Shown here: positions 4,516 through 7,069 of the stretch, one piece after another
Numbering within the stretch: position 1 is the first letter of the stretch
Layout: the number at the start of each line of letters is the position of its first letter
Assembly (NCBI GenBank): GCA_009784765.1
Contig: WQXP01000058.1
Location: 1 to 7,069, forward strand
Origin: Oscillospiraceae bacterium
GTDB taxonomy: Bacteria; Bacillota; Clostridia; Oscillospirales; Ruminococcaceae
Length of the DNA: 7,069 nucleotides
Direction of reading: 5' to 3'
The notes under the pieces: model-generated
The model's input: the letters and a program-made list of their open reading frames with translations, nothing else
Told to the model about the DNA's origin: nothing
Database searches by the model: none
Made by a program: the position numbers and the translations under genes

Positions 4516-5994
4516 ATGCACTGGTCCGAAAAAATCGCTGATGAACTCATCAAACGAAATCCCGACAAGCCCGAATACGTCTGCGCGACGGGGATAAGCC
4601 CGTCGGGTTCGATTCATATAGGAAACTTTCGCGACATAGCGACGAGCTACTTTGTCGTGAAAGCTCTGCAGGCGCGTGGAAAAAAAGCGCGGCTCATGCA
4701 CAGTTGGGATAACTTTGACAGGCTCCGCAAAGTCCCTGTGAATGTTACGGCAATCCCCGGGGCAGAAAAGCCCGAGTTTTACATCGGCTATCCTTATGCA
4801 GATGTTCCGAGCCCTTTTGGCGGCGAATCTTACGCCGTTCATTTCCAGACCGAGTTCGATGAAGCAATGAAAGCTTTCGGGATTAGACCCGACTATCGCG
4901 AACAGACGGCTATGTACAGAAGCGGCAAATATACGAAGGATGTTCTTCTTGCCATGAGCAAACGGGGCGAGATTTTTGACATTCTCGACTCTTTTCGCAC
5001 CCAAGACGCTACTCCCGGCGAGCGGGAGAGTTATTTCCCCGCCGCGATATATTGCGCTGAGTGTAAGCGCGATACGACGAAAATCGTGAGCTACTGCGAC
5101 GAGTCTCACATAGCGCAGTATGAGTGCAAATGCGGGCATAAGTCGGCGTTTGATTTCAGCCGTGAGCATAACTGCAAACTCGCATGGAAAGTCGATTGGG
5201 CTATGCGCTGGCGTTATGAAGGCGTAGACTTCGAGCCCGGCGGACAAGACCACGCCTCACCGACAGGGAGCTACAGCACGTCGAAAATTATCGCAGAAAA
5301 GATTTTCGGGTACACTCCGCCGCTGTTTCAAGGATATGGTTTTATAGGCTTGAAAGGCGCGGCAGGGAAGATGTCGGGAAGCACAGGGCTGAACTTGACC
5401 CCGGCGACGCTTCTCAAGATTTATGAGCCGGAGGTGATTCTGTGGCTCTACCACAAAGTCGAGCCGCTTAAACCCTTTGACTTTTGCTTTGACGACGGGA
5501 TTTTACGCCAATATTTCGAGTTTGACAAAACACAGGAAAATTCGCAAGCACCGTTTTCGTGGCTTGTGCAATTCGGGTCTGTGGTGAACTTCAACCCTGC
5601 TGTTCTTGAAACAGTGTTCGGCAAAATCGGAACGCCTTTCAAAGCAGAGCAGTTCGCGGCGCGATTGGAGCGGGCGAAGAACTGGTTAGAAATGTGCAGC
5701 CCCGAGAGTGTCAATCGGCTTTTCAGCGAGCCTAACCGCGAATATTACGACACCCTCACGGACGCGCAAAAACGCGATATAGCCGCGCTTCACAAGAACT
5801 TGTCCGAGAATGAGTATACAGTCGATGAGTTAAACACCATGCTTTATGCTGTTACGGAGAAAGACAAGGCTTTGCAGGCGGCGTTTTTCAAGAATGTCTA
5901 CAATCTGCTGATTGGCAAAGACAAAGGGCCGCGATTATATTTGTTCCTGCACGCCCTTGAGCAGGAGCAGTATTTGCATCTGTTAAAATTCTGA
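4516..5994 (+). CDS. lysS: Class I lysyl-tRNA synthetase
   Basis: Cytoplasmic enzyme of 492 residues that charges tRNA-Lys with lysine using ATP. It has the class I Rossmann-fold signatures, not the class II motifs of the usual bacterial LysRS: HIGN at 34-37 in the ISPSGSIHIGN context, and KMSGS at 285-289. GGQDHASPTGSYS at 242-254 is typical of the class I LysRS active site. A Cys cluster (C180, C183, C204, C206) fits the zinc-binding insert. The C-terminal ~170 residues form the helical anticodon-binding region. Archaeal and spirochaete versions are usually near 500-530 residues, so it looks complete. The start has AGGGAG 9 nt upstream. The class I form (also called lysK) is standard in archaea and found in scattered bacteria such as spirochaetes and alphaproteobacteria. 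The secreted protease follows after 19 nt. Confidence 0.96.
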   Translation: MHWSEKIADELIKRNPDKPEYVCATGISPSGSIHIGNFRDIATSYFVVKALQARGKKARLMHSWDNFDRLRKVPVNVTAIPGAEKPEFYIGYPYADVPSPFGGESYAVHFQTEFDEAMKAFGIRPDYREQTAMYRSGKYTKDVLLAMSKRGEIFDILDSFRTQDATPGERESYFPAAIYCAECKRDTTKIVSYCDESHIAQYECKCGHKSAFDFSREHNCKLAWKVDWAMRWRYEGVDFEPGGQDHASPTGSYSTSKIIAEKIFGYTPPLFQGYGFIGLKGAAGKMSGSTGLNLTPATLLKIYEPEVILWLYHKVEPLKPFDFCFDDGILRQYFEFDKTQENSQAPFSWLVQFGSVVNFNPAVLETVFGKIGTPFKAEQFAARLERAKNWLEMCSPESVNRLFSEPNREYYDTLTDAQKRDIAALHKNLSENEYTVDELNTMLYAVTEKDKALQAAFFKNVYNLLIGKDKGPRLYLFLHALEQEQYLHLLKF

Positions 5995-6013
5995 TTGACA
6001 GGAAGGAAATGCC

Positions 6014-7069
6014 GTGAAAAAGTTAATTTCCGCCTTTCTCTGCGTCGCGCTGATGTTTTCGCTGATAAGCAATCCAACATCAGCGCAGATTATAACAAAC
6101 GAAGCTCATGCAATATTCGGTGAGGATAGCCGAGTTGAGGCGAACAGCGTCAATACTTTTCCGAACTCTGCGAGTGCTTTTGTGACAGCGGCGTTTCCGA
6201 ACGGCAAATCATACATAGGAAGCGGCGTATTCGTAGGAGCGACTTCGGTTTTAACAGCGGCACACGTGATTTACTCTCACGACGACGGCGGCTGGGCGAC
6301 GGCAGTAACGGTAACTCCCGGCGGTGTTGATTCAAGCTACTCTTCGATTCCCGGAATAAGCTTGGCGATTGCTACAGGCTGGAGCGAAAGCAGAGATTTC
6401 GACTATGACTACGGCATGATTCGCATAGCGCAAAATCCGGGAATAACGTGGTTTGGCTTGCGTCCTTTCGCTGATAATGAGCTTGCGGGGCAATCAATCA
6501 TTCGCTACGCTTTTGACGGCGACAAACCCCGGGGAACGCTGTGGATTGACCGAAACTCTGCAATCGTGGGTGTAACGCCGCGGAGTTTGCATCACCACGC
6601 CGCGTCATATCGCGGAAGCAGCGGCGGCGCGATTGTCCTCGCCGACCACCCGACTTTGCTTGCGGGAATCCATGTTGCCTCAAGCTCGATTGACGGCGTT
6701 CCTGTGTATAACCGCGCAGTTCGCGTTACCCTTGAAATCATGGACTTCGTCAACCGTAATCGCTCGGCTTGTGATACGGCGGGGCATCGTTTGAGCGATT
6801 GGGAAACCGTCTCTGTAGCGACTTGTACCTCTCAAGGGGCGCAGACCAGCCGCTGTCTTGATTGCGGGCTTCGGGAAAGCAGTACACAATCCGCATTCGG
6901 GCATAACATGGGCGAGTGGGAGCGTGTTTTCGAACCGACCTGCACCCGAGACGGGCTTCAGATGCGACGCTGTTCGCTCTGCCCCTTTGCTGAGAGCGAC
7001 TTCATTGAGCGGGGGCACGTCTGGAGTGATTGGCGTTACTCCCTTCCGCCGACTTTGCAATCCCCCGGA
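6014..7069 (+). CDS. Secreted trypsin-like serine protease with C-terminal Cys/His repeats (3' end outside window)
   Basis: My translation from GTG 6014 is open for 352 codons to the window edge. The start is chosen for the ribosome site GGAAGGA (6001-6007) and the signal peptide that follows (KKLISAFLCVALMFSLIS, cleavage probably after TSA at 22-24). Residues ~50-250 form a chymotrypsin-fold (S1, V8/glutamyl-endopeptidase-like) domain with the full triad: His84 in LTAAH, Asp132 in DYDYGMIRI and Ser203 in GSSGG. From 257 on there are repeated units of 38-39 residues, each starting GHxxxxW (257, 296, 334) and holding C-x9-C-x2-C (C271/C281/C284 and C310/C320/C323). Such repeats are common in surface proteins of gut Clostridia and may bind zinc or the cell wall; that role is inference. 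The 19-nt gap suggests co-transcription with lysS. Substrate and total length are unknown. Confidence 0.9.
   Translation, partial: MKKLISAFLCVALMFSLISNPTSAQIITNEAHAIFGEDSRVEANSVNTFPNSASAFVTAAFPNGKSYIGSGVFVGATSVLTAAHVIYSHDDGGWATAVTVTPGGVDSSYSSIPGISLAIATGWSESRDFDYDYGMIRIAQNPGITWFGLRPFADNELAGQSIIRYAFDGDKPRGTLWIDRNSAIVGVTPRSLHHHAASYRGSSGGAIVLADHPTLLAGIHVASSSIDGVPVYNRAVRVTLEIMDFVNRNRSACDTAGHRLSDWETVSVATCTSQGAQTSRCLDCGLRESSTQSAFGHNMGEWERVFEPTCTRDGLQMRRCSLCPFAESDFIERGHVWSDWRYSLPPTLQSPG

Noticed and set aside
4510..5253. 247-codon open frame on the minus strand.
   Set aside because: It is antisense to the class I LysRS gene, whose motifs are all present; no recognisable domain in the antisense frame.
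5995..6023. TTGACA at 5995-6000 as the -35 of a promoter for the protease.
   Set aside because: No -10-like hexamer stands 16-18 nt downstream; the purine-rich stretch is better explained as the ribosome site.

Overview
The window looks like a chromosomal piece of an anaerobic, low-to-mid GC bacterium, most likely of the Bacillota (Clostridia/Negativicutes-like gut or rumen type). This is inferred from the strong GGAGG ribosome sites, the sigma-A-like promoters (several with extended -10), a CmpB-type small membrane protein, a DacF/DacA-type D,D-carboxypeptidase and a secreted protease with Cys/His repeats. The class I (archaeal-type) lysyl-tRNA synthetase narrows the choice, because most Bacillota rely on the class II enzyme. 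No rRNA, tRNA or CRISPR array is visible.

Positions 1-2501 (minus strand) hold an ABC exporter operon read right to left: an extended -10 promoter, an ~88-nt G-rich leader, a 15-codon leader ORF with a near-perfect Shine-Dalgarno, the ATPase, and two ABC-2 permeases of the PF06182 (formerly DUF990) type. The second permease runs off the left edge. The genes are packed by overlaps and 1-4 nt gaps, so translational coupling is likely. A 7-bp tandem repeat lies just upstream of the promoter, and a 13-bp piece of the same repeat sits in the coding tail of the ATPase.

Positions 2566-4208 hold a divergent pair: a four-helix CmpB-family membrane protein (minus) and a secreted D-alanyl-D-alanine carboxypeptidase (plus). 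They are separated by only 50 bp, which contain a perfect 8-bp inverted repeat that includes the carboxypeptidase ribosome site.

Positions 4209-4515 are a 307-bp gap with no intact gene. It holds a near-consensus promoter directly after the carboxypeptidase stop, a broken coding-like frame, a weak terminator-like hairpin, and a 70-bp pair of inverted palindromes each flanked by GTAG, the layout of REP/BIME elements mobilised by RAYT transposases.

Positions 4516-7069 (plus) hold class I lysS followed after 19 nt by a secreted trypsin-fold serine protease with a complete catalytic triad and a C-terminal array of ~39-residue Cys/His repeats, cut by the right edge. The best candidates for something undescribed are the GTAG REP pair with a compensatory base-pair change, and the G-rich leader plus leader peptide of the exporter operon. 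The rest is recognisable housekeeping or envelope biology.
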